A DNA stretch of 64,000 bases, from contig NZ_CAKLPY010000001.1 in assembly GCF_923079645.1 (NCBI RefSeq), positions 62,001 to 126,000 of the forward strand. The letters are read 5' to 3'. The position numbers and the translations under genes are program-made. Origin of the DNA: Emticicia aquatica. Its GTDB lineage: Bacteria; Bacteroidota; Bacteroidia; Cytophagales; Spirosomataceae. The notes under the pieces are model-generated. The model worked only from the letters and a program-made list of their open reading frames with translations. It made no database searches and had not been told where the DNA came from. How positions within the stretch are numbered: position 1 is the first letter of the stretch; every line of letters starts with the position of its first letter. Of this stretch, positions 1 through 8,800 are shown one piece after another.

Positions 1-2413
1 TAATTGTAGCCGAGGTTAAACCAGAACCTGATGCACTTCCTGAAGGAATAACCGAATAGGGTGAATTATTAACAACATTTTTGATGAAAGTAACATTTCC
101 ACCAATTCCATAGTTAAGTCCACTTTTAGTTTTTTGACGGTAAGCTAAATCAATTTCCAAACCTTTATTGACAATTTTCATGTCGTGAACATTTGTCCAG
201 AAAGTACCCGCAGGCTGCACTGGGTCAGAAGGAATAACTTCCAATAAAATATCGTTTGAAACTTTATTGAAATAGTCAACCGAGCCCGATAACGCACCAT
301 TCAAAAAGCCAAAATCAACTCCAATATTACTTTGTGATGAAACTTCCCACTGAATATCAGGGTTTGCCAAGCGAGTGTAGGTAGTTCCTGCTGGATAAAC
401 ATTTGATGAATTAAGAGGATAACTCGTTGAAGCCGCAACTTGTGAAGTAAACAAAGCTTGGGTAATTTTTGAAGGAATTTCTTGATTACCTGTTTGTCCC
501 CAACCAGCTCTTAATTTTAGATTACTTACTGGCGAAGATTTCATGAATTCTTCTTCCGAAATTCTCCAACCTGCTGCAAATGAAGGGAAAATACCGTATT
601 TATTGTTTGCACCGAATTTTGATGAACCATCAGCACGAACAGTTGCGGTTAATAAGTACTTATTTTTGTATTGATAATTTACTCTTGAAAAAAATGATTG
701 AAGTTCATTTTTAAGAGCATAACCCGATGGTTTGTTGTTGGCAAGGGTTAATTCTTGACCTAAACCTGGGTTATAAATTGGCTCAATATCAGAAATTGGA
801 AATTTATTGATACTAGATGAACGTCCTTGTAAGAAAAACTTTTGATAAGAATGACCTGCTAATGCCGTTAGGCTATGGTCTTTCCAATCGTGCGAATAAG
901 TAAGGTAGTTTTCGATGAGACTGTTACTGTTCGTATTGTAAATGGTTTCGAGGCGACCGTCTTGTAAAGGCACTGCATTAGGCAAAGACTCTAAATCACG
1001 AACTGAGTTTGAATTATCAATGCCATAATTTAAACGGTATGTTAAATCTTTAGTAATTTTGAAAGATGGAGAAATGTTTCCAATCAAACGGTTTGTTTTA
1101 GTGATGTCTTTTTCCAACTTTAAACTAACCAAAGGATTCACTAAGTTTGGATAAACTGCTGGATTTCCATTAGAATCATACGCTGGGTATGTTGGGTTGG
1201 TAGAAATGGCATTTCCAAGCATGCTTCCAATTGGTGGACGAGCATTTGTTGTAGAAGTTACATTTAAGTTGGCATCAACTATTAAGCGGTCATCCCAAAA
1301 CTTTTGGCTAACGTTGATTCTTCCTGTATATCGGTCTAAATCATTGTTTTTCAGAATACCTTCTTGTTTTTGAGCACCAAACGAAGCATAATAAGTCAAT
1401 TTTCCTGCTCCGCCACCCAAAGTTAAGTTATGGTTTTGTGTGTATGCGGTTCGTGTAATTTCTTTTTGCCAGTCGGTATTTCCTTTCAAATCTTCTAAAA
1501 CACCGCCTACACTTGGTACGGCTTTACGGTATTCGTCGGCCGTGTAAATAGGCAACGCACGTGCGATTTCTGAAATACCTAAACTTGCCGAATAGTTAAG
1601 CGATGAGCTGCCTGCTTTCCCTTTTTTTGTTGTAATCAAAATAACACCATTTGCTCCACGTGACCCATAAATGGCAGTTGCGGAAGCATCTTTCAATACA
1701 TCAATTGTTTCAATATCTTGTGGATTCAAGAATGTTAGCGGATTCATTGCTCCGCCTGTTCCCGAATTATCTAAAGCTAAACCATCCACTACAAATAGTG
1801 GTGTACTTCCTGTACGAACACCACCAGGGCCTCTAATCGTAATTCCTTGTGCTGAACCTGGCTCTCCACTTGCCGACGTAACATTTACACCTGCAACTTT
1901 ACCTTGTAATAATTGCTCAGGCGAGTTGATAATTCCTTTGTTAAATTCTTCACTTCTGACTGATTTCACCGCACCAGTAATATCAGTTTTTTTAGCTGTA
2001 CCATAGCCAACCACCACTACTTCACTCAATGTTTTGCTATCAGATTTTAATTGAATATTCAACTGTGTTTGACTACCAATTACTACTTCTTGGGCAGTGT
2101 ATCCTACGTAACTAAATACTAAAACAGATTTATTATCAGGAACAGCAATTGAAAAATCACCATTGACATCTGTAATAGCTCCTTTTGAGCTACCTTTGAT
2201 GGTTACACTTACACCAGGAAGTCCATCGCCTGATTCTGAATCGCTTACTTTTCCTTTAATCGTAATATCTACAGGCTGGATGATTGTTTTTGTTTGAGAT
2301 GGATTTATCTCTTTCGCAAAGCCAATATCAACACACAAAAATGTGAAGAATAACTGAATAGCGGCAATTCTCATAACTGAGGAGACATTGCTTGTTTGTA
2401 ATTTTTGATTCAT
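1..2413 (-). CDS. SusC/RagA-family TonB-linked outer-membrane receptor, C-terminus outside the window
   Basis: One minus-strand frame opens with ATG at 2413 and stays open for about 804 codons until it leaves the window at base 1, so the last barrel strands are missing. A hydrophobic signal (about residues 12-33) is followed by a carboxypeptidase-like regulatory domain (about 52-125, with DGLPGVSVTIKG), then the TonB plug with EVVVVGYGTAKKTDITGAV at 131-149 and the typical SusC block YGSRGANGVILITTKKG further on, then beta-barrel sequence. SusC proteins import oligosaccharides through the outer membrane together with a SusD lipoprotein, which would lie beyond the left edge. The substrate cannot be read from the sequence. 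The gene is separated from the kdgF operon by 557 bp holding a terminator and a candidate LacI-type operator pair. Confidence 0.93.
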   Translation of the reverse strand, partial: MNQKLQTSNVSSVMRIAAIQLFFTFLCVDIGFAKEINPSQTKTIIQPVDITIKGKVSDSESGDGLPGVSVTIKGSSKGAITDVNGDFSIAVPDNKSVLVFSYVGYTAQEVVIGSQTQLNIQLKSDSKTLSEVVVVGYGTAKKTDITGAVKSVRSEEFNKGIINSPEQLLQGKVAGVNVTSASGEPGSAQGITIRGPGGVRTGSTPLFVVDGLALDNSGTGGAMNPLTFLNPQDIETIDVLKDASATAIYGSRGANGVILITTKKGKAGSSSLNYSASLGISEIARALPIYTADEYRKAVPSVGGVLEDLKGNTDWQKEITRTAYTQNHNLTLGGGAGKLTYYASFGAQKQEGILKNNDLDRYTGRINVSQKFWDDRLIVDANLNVTSTTNARPPIGSMLGNAISTNPTYPAYDSNGNPAVYPNLVNPLVSLKLEKDITKTNRLIGNISPSFKITKDLTYRLNYGIDNSNSVRDLESLPNAVPLQDGRLETIYNTNSNSLIENYLTYSHDWKDHSLTALAGHSYQKFFLQGRSSSINKFPISDIEPIYNPGLGQELTLANNKPSGYALKNELQSFFSRVNYQYKNKYLLTATVRADGSSKFGANNKYGIFPSFAAGWRISEEEFMKSSPVSNLKLRAGWGQTGNQEIPSKITQALFTSQVAASTSYPLNSSNVYPAGTTYTRLANPDIQWEVSSQSNIGVDFGFLNGALSGSVDYFNKVSNDILLEVIPSDPVQPAGTFWTNVHDMKIVNKGLEIDLAYRQKTKSGLNYGIGGNVTFIKNVVNNSPYSVIPSGSASGSGLTSATI

Positions 2414-2828
2414 TGTCGTTGATTGGTTTCTTTAAATTTTGATGACTTAGGAGGAAGGATATTCTCAATGACGATAAAATTGTATTGTGAGAATACCATG
2501 AAACTTGTTTTGGTTTTACTATTTTGTCATTAGTTACGCTTTGTTTTAAATGGTTAAGAAAATTGATTAAACTCTTGTATTTTGCTACAATGTGACTGAA
2601 ATAATGCGTTGATTTTTGATAGATGTTTCAAATTTCTTATCATAGAAAGCACAAAAATAGTGTCCTATGCCGAATGAAAAGTTAAGATAGTATTACCTTT
2701 AAGTTAGCTTATTAATTTTGTTTGGAGAAAAATGATTCGTATTGGTGTTTAAATGAAATTTTGTCGATAAACTTAATTTCTAGTGCATTTTAGCAATAAA
2801 AAATAAGACTTTTCTCATAAAAAGCCAC
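2414..2828. other. Long non-coding leader/upstream region of the SusC gene
   Basis: No credible gene is seen here. On the minus strand it is the upstream region of the SusC receptor. It contains an 8-bp inverted repeat, TATTCTCA at 2460-2467 and TGAGAATA at 2488-2495, that could form a hairpin in the SusC leader. At 2652-2659 the minus strand reads TATTTTTG, matching the Bacteroidota -7 consensus TAnnTTTG, but I find no good -33 partner, so no promoter is called. Confidence 0.4.
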
Positions 2829-2861
2829 GCAAACGTTTGAAATCGTTATGCAAACGTTTGA
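2829..2861. promoter_or_regulatory. Candidate tandem LacI-family operators (two identical palindromes)
   Basis: The perfect 10-bp palindrome CAAACGTTTG occurs twice, at 2830-2839 and 2851-2860, inside identical 15-base copies GCAAACGTTTGAAAT, exactly 21 bp apart, about two helical turns. A central CG flanked by A/T-rich symmetric arms is the hallmark of LacI-family operators. The sites lie between the terminator of the E2 operon and the SusC gene, about 415 bp before its ATG, so they most likely control the receptor. The regulator is not identified; the LacI-type gene at 49.6 kb is one candidate. Confidence 0.55.
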
Positions 2862-2925
2862 AATTGATACAAGGATGTCTGAAAGGAGTTTGAGTGAAGA
2901 ATTCGAAGAAACAATGTATAAAACA

Positions 2926-2955
2926 ATCAATGCTCTTCGAGAGAAGAGCATTGAT
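2926..2955 (-). terminator. Rho-independent terminator after the E2-like gene
   Basis: A perfect 12-bp stem, TCAATGCTCTTC at 2927-2938 and GAAGAGCATTGA at 2943-2954, encloses a 4-base loop and extends by one more A-T pair. On the minus strand it comes 16 bases after the stop codon of the acyltransferase gene and is followed by a T-rich stretch, so it ends the kdgF-to-E2 operon. Confidence 0.75.
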
Positions 2956-2970
2956 GAGCAGCTTATAAAA

Positions 2971-3774
2971 TCATTTTATCTCCAACAATGTAGGATTATT
3001 GACCATTTTCTTTAAATATCTGAATAATTTGCCACCATGAGAAGCGTCAATAACTCGGTGGTCGAGGGCGGCTCCAAGTGTCAAAATTGTTCGGGGAACA
3101 ATCTCATCATTAACAACCCAAGGTTTTTTGTTAATACCTCCCAAGATCAATACAAATGAAATATTAGCTGACGGCATCAATGCTGGGTAGCCAATATCTA
3201 AGCCAATACTGCCAATATTGGACAAAATAAATGAACCAAAATTATTAGCAGAAAGCCCCAAAGGCGGAATCGAAATGCCTAATGTTGTGGTAATATATTT
3301 AATCGTTTGATAAACCCAACCTCGCAATGGCCAAGGAATACGAGCGAGTTTTTCTTTCATTTGCATGGTTGCATTTTCATCGCCTCGGTACGATTTGCTG
3401 ATTTCGTCTCGCAATTTAATAGACGATTCTTGCAGAGTCAATGTATCAACATTTTGCATCTTTACCGAACCCATTTCACCATTTTGAAGCAATACACTTA
3501 CGGTTGCGTCAATTTGTTGGTACGAATAAATGTTACCTCGTTTTACATAAGTATTGAGTTCGGGAACTTGCTCTTTGATGGCTCGAGCTGTTGCCAAAAG
3601 AAAAAAATGTGTAAGTGTAATTTTTATGCCTTTTTTTCGTTGTTCATTGATATATTTTTCTAAATCCGTAATATCAATTTCGACTGACCCGAAAATTTTA
3701 GAATCGACTGGTTTTTTATAAATAGTTGAGGCTGTTTTTCGCCAAGAAGTATTCAATAAATTGCTTGCTTTCAT
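2971..3774 (-). CDS. Stand-alone 2-oxoacid dehydrogenase E2-type acyltransferase domain protein
   Basis: The 267-residue product corresponds only to the catalytic domain of dihydrolipoamide acyltransferases (chloramphenicol-acetyltransferase fold). It ends with the active-site motif DHRVIDASHGG at about 238-248 (HxxxD), where the His would deprotonate the acyl acceptor and the Asp positions the site. No lipoyl domain and no E1/E3-binding domain precede it, and no E1 or E3 genes are nearby, so it is probably not part of a classical pyruvate-type complex. It is the last gene of the kdgF operon, overlapping the preceding gene by four bases (ATGA). Such small E2-like proteins occur in many bacteria without a settled role; its acyl donor and acceptor are unknown. 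Confidence 0.8.
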   Translation of the reverse strand: MKASNLLNTSWRKTASTIYKKPVDSKIFGSVEIDITDLEKYINEQRKKGIKITLTHFFLLATARAIKEQVPELNTYVKRGNIYSYQQIDATVSVLLQNGEMGSVKMQNVDTLTLQESSIKLRDEISKSYRGDENATMQMKEKLARIPWPLRGWVYQTIKYITTTLGISIPPLGLSANNFGSFILSNIGSIGLDIGYPALMPSANISFVLILGGINKKPWVVNDEIVPRTILTLGAALDHRVIDASHGGKLFRYLKKMVNNPTLLEIK

Positions 3775-4226
3775 TCGCTCGTTTTTAGGTTCTTTCTCAA
3801 ATTCTCAAATGTTTGAAAATGAGCTTTTGTCAAAATTGATGCAAAATAAGCAATTAATAAACCATTTCCTTTTAATTCGATTCGCTCGATAACATTAATA
3901 GGGCTTTCTGCATGGTTTTCAGGAAAAATAAAATTGATATTTAATCGCACTGCATTTTTGATAAAACTATAATATCGGATATGTTTTTGGGGTTCGAGTT
4001 CAATTATTTCGGCTTCATAATTTGGTTTTATTTTCAAGAAACCAAATAAAACAACCTCTTCATTTACTTGATATTTAATACAATTCGGTTCAATTTTAGA
4101 AAGTTCGGTTACATTTTTCATGTAGGGATGAAATTTGCCAAATTTTGTAAAATCCAAAATATGCTCATAAATTTCCTCAAATTTTCCATCGAAAGCGTGT
4201 GTTAAAAGGATTGTTTTATCCGCCAT
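3771..4226 (-). CDS. SRPBCC (START-like) ligand-binding domain protein
   Basis: This 151-residue protein starts with the pattern of the Bet v1/START superfamily: an initial beta strand (TILLTHAFDGKFEEIYEHIL) followed by helices, a FHPYMKNVTELS segment and later strands around EAEIIELEPQKHIRYYSFI. Members bind hydrophobic ligands or act as simple polyketide-type cyclases; nothing here shows which. It lacks a signal peptide and should be cytoplasmic. The ATG follows the stop of the esterase gene after one base, and its stop overlaps the next start, so the operon is translationally coupled. It may assist the neighbouring E2-like acyltransferase, but that is only inferred from position. Confidence 0.75.
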   Translation of the reverse strand: MADKTILLTHAFDGKFEEIYEHILDFTKFGKFHPYMKNVTELSKIEPNCIKYQVNEEVVLFGFLKIKPNYEAEIIELEPQKHIRYYSFIKNAVRLNINFIFPENHAESPINVIERIELKGNGLLIAYFASILTKAHFQTFENLRKNLKTSE

Positions 4227-4227
4227 T

Positions 4228-5394
4228 TTATTTTTTTTCTAAAAGTTTCATCACTTCATTATTACCAATGACGGCATTACTAGGGCGAGAATGACGTTCA
4301 TCAAAAACTTGTAATTCGGTACGTGTCAGTATTTTGTTGGAATCTTCGTCAATTTTACCATCAATCATTACTTTTTGGAGGTCTAGCTTTAAATATTTTG
4401 CCAAAAATGGATAAACGGCCAAGCGTTTAGAAATGCCATAATCGTGTTTTTCTGTGGCGAGATGAACGTTTTCTACCTTATTTGCCGCCCCATAAAAAGA
4501 ATAAACATTTTTAATGTAAGGATATTCCATTGTTGGTGTATTTGCAGTCCAATCATCACCATCAGAAACCAAAATCATTGGTTTTGGAGCAAAAGTTGCG
4601 GCAATTTCTACATTGGTAGTTTGATGAGTTGGGCGTTTATGAATGGCCATTCCGCTTTCACAAACGCATCCGCCAAAAAAGTAGCCAGAAACCATGACAA
4701 CTGGTGCAGAAACTTTGATTCGGTCGTCAATGGCTGATAAAATAAAAGTCTGTGTGCCACCACCAGACTCGCCCGTCATTGCGATGCGATTTTTATCAAT
4801 ATTAGGCAAATCTAGTAAAAAATCTAAAGCAGTTTTGCTATTTATAATTTGGAGTTTTAATGCTTTCTCAATCTTGTGGTCGCTTTGCTGCGAGTCGCCC
4901 ATACCAATCATATCATAAGCAAAAACAACGGCTCCCATGCGGGCAAGAGTTGCACAACGTTGCTGGGTATAAGCTGCAAAACGAGGGTCTGTTCCGTGTC
5001 CATGCGGACAAAGAATGCCTGCCAATTTTCCTTCGGTTTTCAAAGGTCGATACAAATTTCCTGTAACATAAATACCCTCTAAACTTTGAAACGAAACATT
5101 TTCTACCGAGTATCCATTCAATTCTTTTTTGCTATGAATAGTAATATTTGTTGGTTTTTTGAATATAAAGTTACTTAATTCAGCTCCTTCCAAAATTCCT
5201 TGACGGATTTCTTGAGCGTGTTTTTCCCAACTTTTTTTGTTTGAGTATCGTTTGGCAAAATCATCATGAAGCGTTTTGGCATCTTCAACGGTGAAAAATT
5301 TACCTTGACAAAGGTCTGGTTTTTCAGGATTATACTGCCCGAAAACTATTTGGCATAGCAATGTTAAAGCTAAAATTAACGAGACGGTTTTCAT
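4228..5394 (-). CDS. Secreted alpha/beta-hydrolase, acetyl-esterase-like
   Basis: I choose the ATG at 5394 (388 residues) over an upstream frame extension because it opens a clear signal peptide, MKTVSLILALTLLCQIVFGQ. The body is an alpha/beta-hydrolase of the acetylxylan-esterase/dienelactone-hydrolase type: PHGHGTDPR near 130, nucleophile elbow MTGESGGGTQ near 205-215, acid candidate in SDGDDWTAN and a His in TEKHDYG near 320. It probably removes acetyl or other ester groups from plant polysaccharide fragments in the periplasm. It lies 13 bp after kdgF in one operon, which supports action on pectin- or hemicellulose-derived material. The exact substrate cannot be read. Confidence 0.8.
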   Translation of the reverse strand: MKTVSLILALTLLCQIVFGQYNPEKPDLCQGKFFTVEDAKTLHDDFAKRYSNKKSWEKHAQEIRQGILEGAELSNFIFKKPTNITIHSKKELNGYSVENVSFQSLEGIYVTGNLYRPLKTEGKLAGILCPHGHGTDPRFAAYTQQRCATLARMGAVVFAYDMIGMGDSQQSDHKIEKALKLQIINSKTALDFLLDLPNIDKNRIAMTGESGGGTQTFILSAIDDRIKVSAPVVMVSGYFFGGCVCESGMAIHKRPTHQTTNVEIAATFAPKPMILVSDGDDWTANTPTMEYPYIKNVYSFYGAANKVENVHLATEKHDYGISKRLAVYPFLAKYLKLDLQKVMIDGKIDEDSNKILTRTELQVFDERHSRPSNAVIGNNEVMKLLEKK

Positions 5395-5407
5395 AGAGTT
5401 TGATAAG

Positions 5408-5752
5408 TTAGGCTTTGATAAAATCTTCACGCATCGGATTAAAAACATCAATTAACACGCCATCAGCTATACAAACTGCTCCATGAAGCACATCTGACGG
5501 AACGAAATATACGTCGCCTTCCTTCAAAATTTTGGTTTCACCAGCAATCGTGATTTCAAAAATACCGCTGGCGATGTAGCTGATTTGTAAATGTGGATGT
5601 TTGTGCGTAGCTCCAACGCCACCTTCTTGAAAAGCTACTTTTACGAGCATCAAATCATTGTTATAGGACATGATTTTACGCTTGATTTTGGGTTCGACAA
5701 CTTCCCAAGGAAGTTCATCATCAGTTACTAATGTTTTGTTGAATTGAATCAT
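5408..5752 (-). CDS. kdgF: KdgF-type cupin, unsaturated uronate linearising enzyme
   Basis: The start is set at ATG 5752 (114 residues); the 14 codons upstream look unrelated. The protein is a single cupin with metal-binding histidines in GATHKHPHLQISY, a second cupin motif around GDVYFVPSDVLHGAV and the ending DVFNPMREDF, all closely matching my memory of KdgF. KdgF converts 4,5-unsaturated galacturonate or guluronate monomers, products of pectin and alginate lyases, into the linear ketouronate used by KduI and KduD, both encoded at 47.7-49.3 kb. It is the first gene of a four-gene operon. The 145-bp upstream region holds the previous terminator and an 8-bp inverted repeat (AAGGTTCT 5783-5790, AGAACCTT 5819-5826) that may be an operator. 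Confidence 0.88.
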   Translation of the reverse strand: MIQFNKTLVTDDELPWEVVEPKIKRKIMSYNNDLMLVKVAFQEGGVGATHKHPHLQISYIASGIFEITIAGETKILKEGDVYFVPSDVLHGAVCIADGVLIDVFNPMREDFIKA

Positions 5753-5852
5753 GGGTTTTGTATTAAATCTTAGCCAAAGATAAAGGTTCTCCAAATATCT
5801 TGCTATGAAAATATTAGAAGAACCTTCTTATTGTTGAGTTTCAAATTAAAAT

Positions 5853-5886
5853 AGAAAAACACTGCTGTTTATCAGCAATGTTTTCT
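5853..5886 (-). terminator. Terminator after the ThuA-azurin fusion gene
   Basis: AAAACACTGCTG at 5856-5867 pairs with CAGCAATGTTTT at 5873-5884 across a 5-base loop. The single imperfect position becomes a G-U pair in minus-strand RNA. The hairpin follows the stop codon of the 1231-residue fusion gene by about a dozen bases and ends in a T run. Confidence 0.75.
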
Positions 5887-5897
5887 AGGGAAAAGTG

Positions 5898-8800
5898 TTA
5901 TTTTACTACTTTCATAATTCCGTTCATGATACTCCAATGCCCTGGGAAAGTACACACAAATGGATAATCTCCAACTTGGGCTGGGGCAGTAAATTTCAAA
6001 CGATAGGTTTCGCCAGGATTTACTAATGGTGTTGAAGCAATGATTTGTGGTATGGCAGGAACATAGTTTTTCTCAACTGCATCTTTTTGAGTAATCATTT
6101 TGTTAGCTGCATTCCCAATGATTTGTAACGATTTTGGTTTCCCAATGACCAAATTATGTTGCATTGCATCAGGGTTTTCGAGTACTATGATAATGGTTTT
6201 TCCTGCAGGAACTGAAAACTCTTTTTTATCAAATTTCATCGCTTCCGTAACAGTTTTGATGTTGATAATAATAGCATCTTTCTCGGCATCAGTCGTTGAG
6301 TTTTTCAAGTTCCAAGCTTGCATCAGTTTATTGATTCTTGTCAGGTTATCATCAGTCAATTTTTTGCTTAAACTCGCCATAAATTGCTCATTTGAAGCAC
6401 TTATTATTGCTTTTTTACGAGGATTCCAACCGTTAGAAAGTCCTTTTAATAAAGCCGCATTTTCAGTATTTGGCAATTTATCCCACAATTTCAATAAAGC
6501 AACCACCGAGTCGGCTTGCGAAACTGACGCATAACTGCGAGCAGCTCTTTCAAGGGCAAACGTGCTTAGTTTCTGTGCTTGTTGGTAAGTGACTTTTTTA
6601 ACGAATACATTATTTTTTTCGTTACCTTCTACTATTTTGTTTTCATCATCAACCAAAACCGTGAAAGTGTATTCTCCAGCCAAATCCGTCGAATAACCTA
6701 AATCTCCAGACCAAGGCCCATTGGTGTTTTTGCTAATCGTAACGGTTTCGTTTGGAGCAATTCCTGTTGTATGAACTTTGCTATAAACCGTTGATTTTTG
6801 CCCCATTCCAGTAATCTCAATTTTCAAAGAAGTTACGTTGCCATTTTTTAATGAATCTTTTCCAATATTTTTTACTTCAACAAAATATCTCATGCCTTCA
6901 CGCACGAAAGGTGAAGCTGGTTCGATACGAATGTTTGAAATGATAAGGTCAGGAGCGTTTTGTGTGCTTTGGGTTTCGGCTACTTTTGGAGCAACAGCAA
7001 CATCTTTTTTTACTTCTTTTGCATGTTGCATCGCCGAATGGTCGTGGTGCATATCCATTGCCCCTGATTTTGTTGTCAAGCTGTTCAAGTATTTTTTCAA
7101 AAGTACCGAATTATGACTCGTCAGAGCTGTGGCAAAAGCATCAGGCAACCAACGGTCGTTGCTTTCAGTTGCTTGTTCGAGGCGAGCAAGAATAGCTTTT
7201 TCAGCAGTAGGAGTTAATGGTAAATGATTCAAGGCCAAAACACTATTAAGTACAACCAAAGGTTCTTTGTCATTCAATAAATCATTTTGTAAAATGACAT
7301 TTACCGAATTTTCGTTGTTTGGTAAAACCTGAATGGCATTTTTACGAACCGCCCAAGAAGGATGTTTCAAAGCACCAACAACAGCTTTTAAAGCATCAGC
7401 GTTTGTTTCGATTGCCCCCAAACCATGTAAAACCCAAAGTGAATGAATGGCCGCAGGGTTTAACCCAAGTTCATCAACCGATTCGTTTTTGATATAAGTA
7501 ATTAATTGAGGAATCACGTCAGCTTTGCCACGCTCAACCAATAAACGTTGGGCATGATTTCTCCAAAACATATTATCGTTTGACAATGCTTGCAATAATT
7601 CATTAGGATGATTGATGCTAAGTTGAATTGGTTGATAATCGGGAGCATTTTTATATCCAACTCGATAAATACGACCGTGTGTAAAATCTCGCAAGTCGGT
7701 ATCATAGGCATTTCCAAGTCCGTTTTTGAAACCTTGTGGCGTTGGATTATGCTGAATAATATAACTGTACCAGTCGGCAACCCAAACGGCTCCATCAGGG
7801 CCAACTTCCGCAAAAACTGGCGAAAACCATTCGTCAGCACCTGCCATTAAGTTAAATGATTCTTTATCTTCGTAGTTTGTGCCTTTTTTTACCATCATAT
7901 TTTGGTGTAAAATATGGCCAGTTGGCTCGGCTACAAAAGCAATTTGATTCCAATAATTTTTCGGGAAAGCCCTTGCTGTATAAAAATTATGGCCCGCTGC
8001 TGCTGTAAAACCACCAAAAACATCAACTTGACGCACTTTTGGTGTAATCGGTTTCATATCTTTATGGGTATCTGTTCCACGACTTCCATTATCATTATTG
8101 AAACCAGGGTTCAAAAAATTACTGTGTGGAATGGCCATATACCAACCGTGTGAATTGTTGGCAGTTGAACCGAAAACATCACCTGCTTCGTTAAAGCCCA
8201 TTCCCCATGTATTATTTGAAGTACTTGTAGTCCATTCAAGTTTCGAACCATCTGGTTTGAACCTAAAAAATGCTTGACCAAATTTCAAACTGTCGCCATT
8301 AATTTGTCCCGAAAAACCAGAGTAACCAACACAACCCCAAACCCAGTTATCAAAACCATAATGTAAGTTTGAAGGGCCAGCGTGTGTATCACCCGTTCCG
8401 AAACCTGTAAATAAAACTTGTTTTTGATCAGCTTTGTCATCACCATCAGTATCTTTCAAGAAAAGCATGTGCGGAGCTTGCGAAACGAGAAGTCCGCCAT
8501 TAGCAAAAACCATTCCTGTCGGAATACTTAAACCATCTGCAAAATGGGTAAATTTATCAGCTTTGCCGTCTTTATCGGTATCTTCACAAATCAAAATATA
8601 ATCGCTACCGCCAGTTTCTTTGCGTTCGTTTGGATAATCTTTGGTTATCAAAACGTACAATCTTCCACGTTCATCCCAAGAAATAGCAATCGGATGTTGC
8701 ACATTTGGTTCAGCAGCAAAAAGGCTTAACGTAAAGTCGGCTGGCACTTGTATATGCTTCATCGATTCTTCTGGTGAAAGTGCTAATTGCTGCAATTGGT

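Noticed and set aside
4444..5082. Several 60-100-codon plus-strand frames opposite the esterase gene
   Set aside because: They overlap each other and are shadows of the esterase coding sequence on the other strand.
5775..5782. TATCTTTG on the minus strand upstream of kdgF considered as its -7 promoter box
   Set aside because: No -33 TTTG or TTG is found at 18-22 bp, and the leader would be only about 16 bases; left uncalled.
6100..6534. A 144-codon plus-strand frame inside the ThuA-azurin fusion gene
   Set aside because: It is antisense to strongly conserved domains and has no features of its own; several similar frames lie opposite other large genes.
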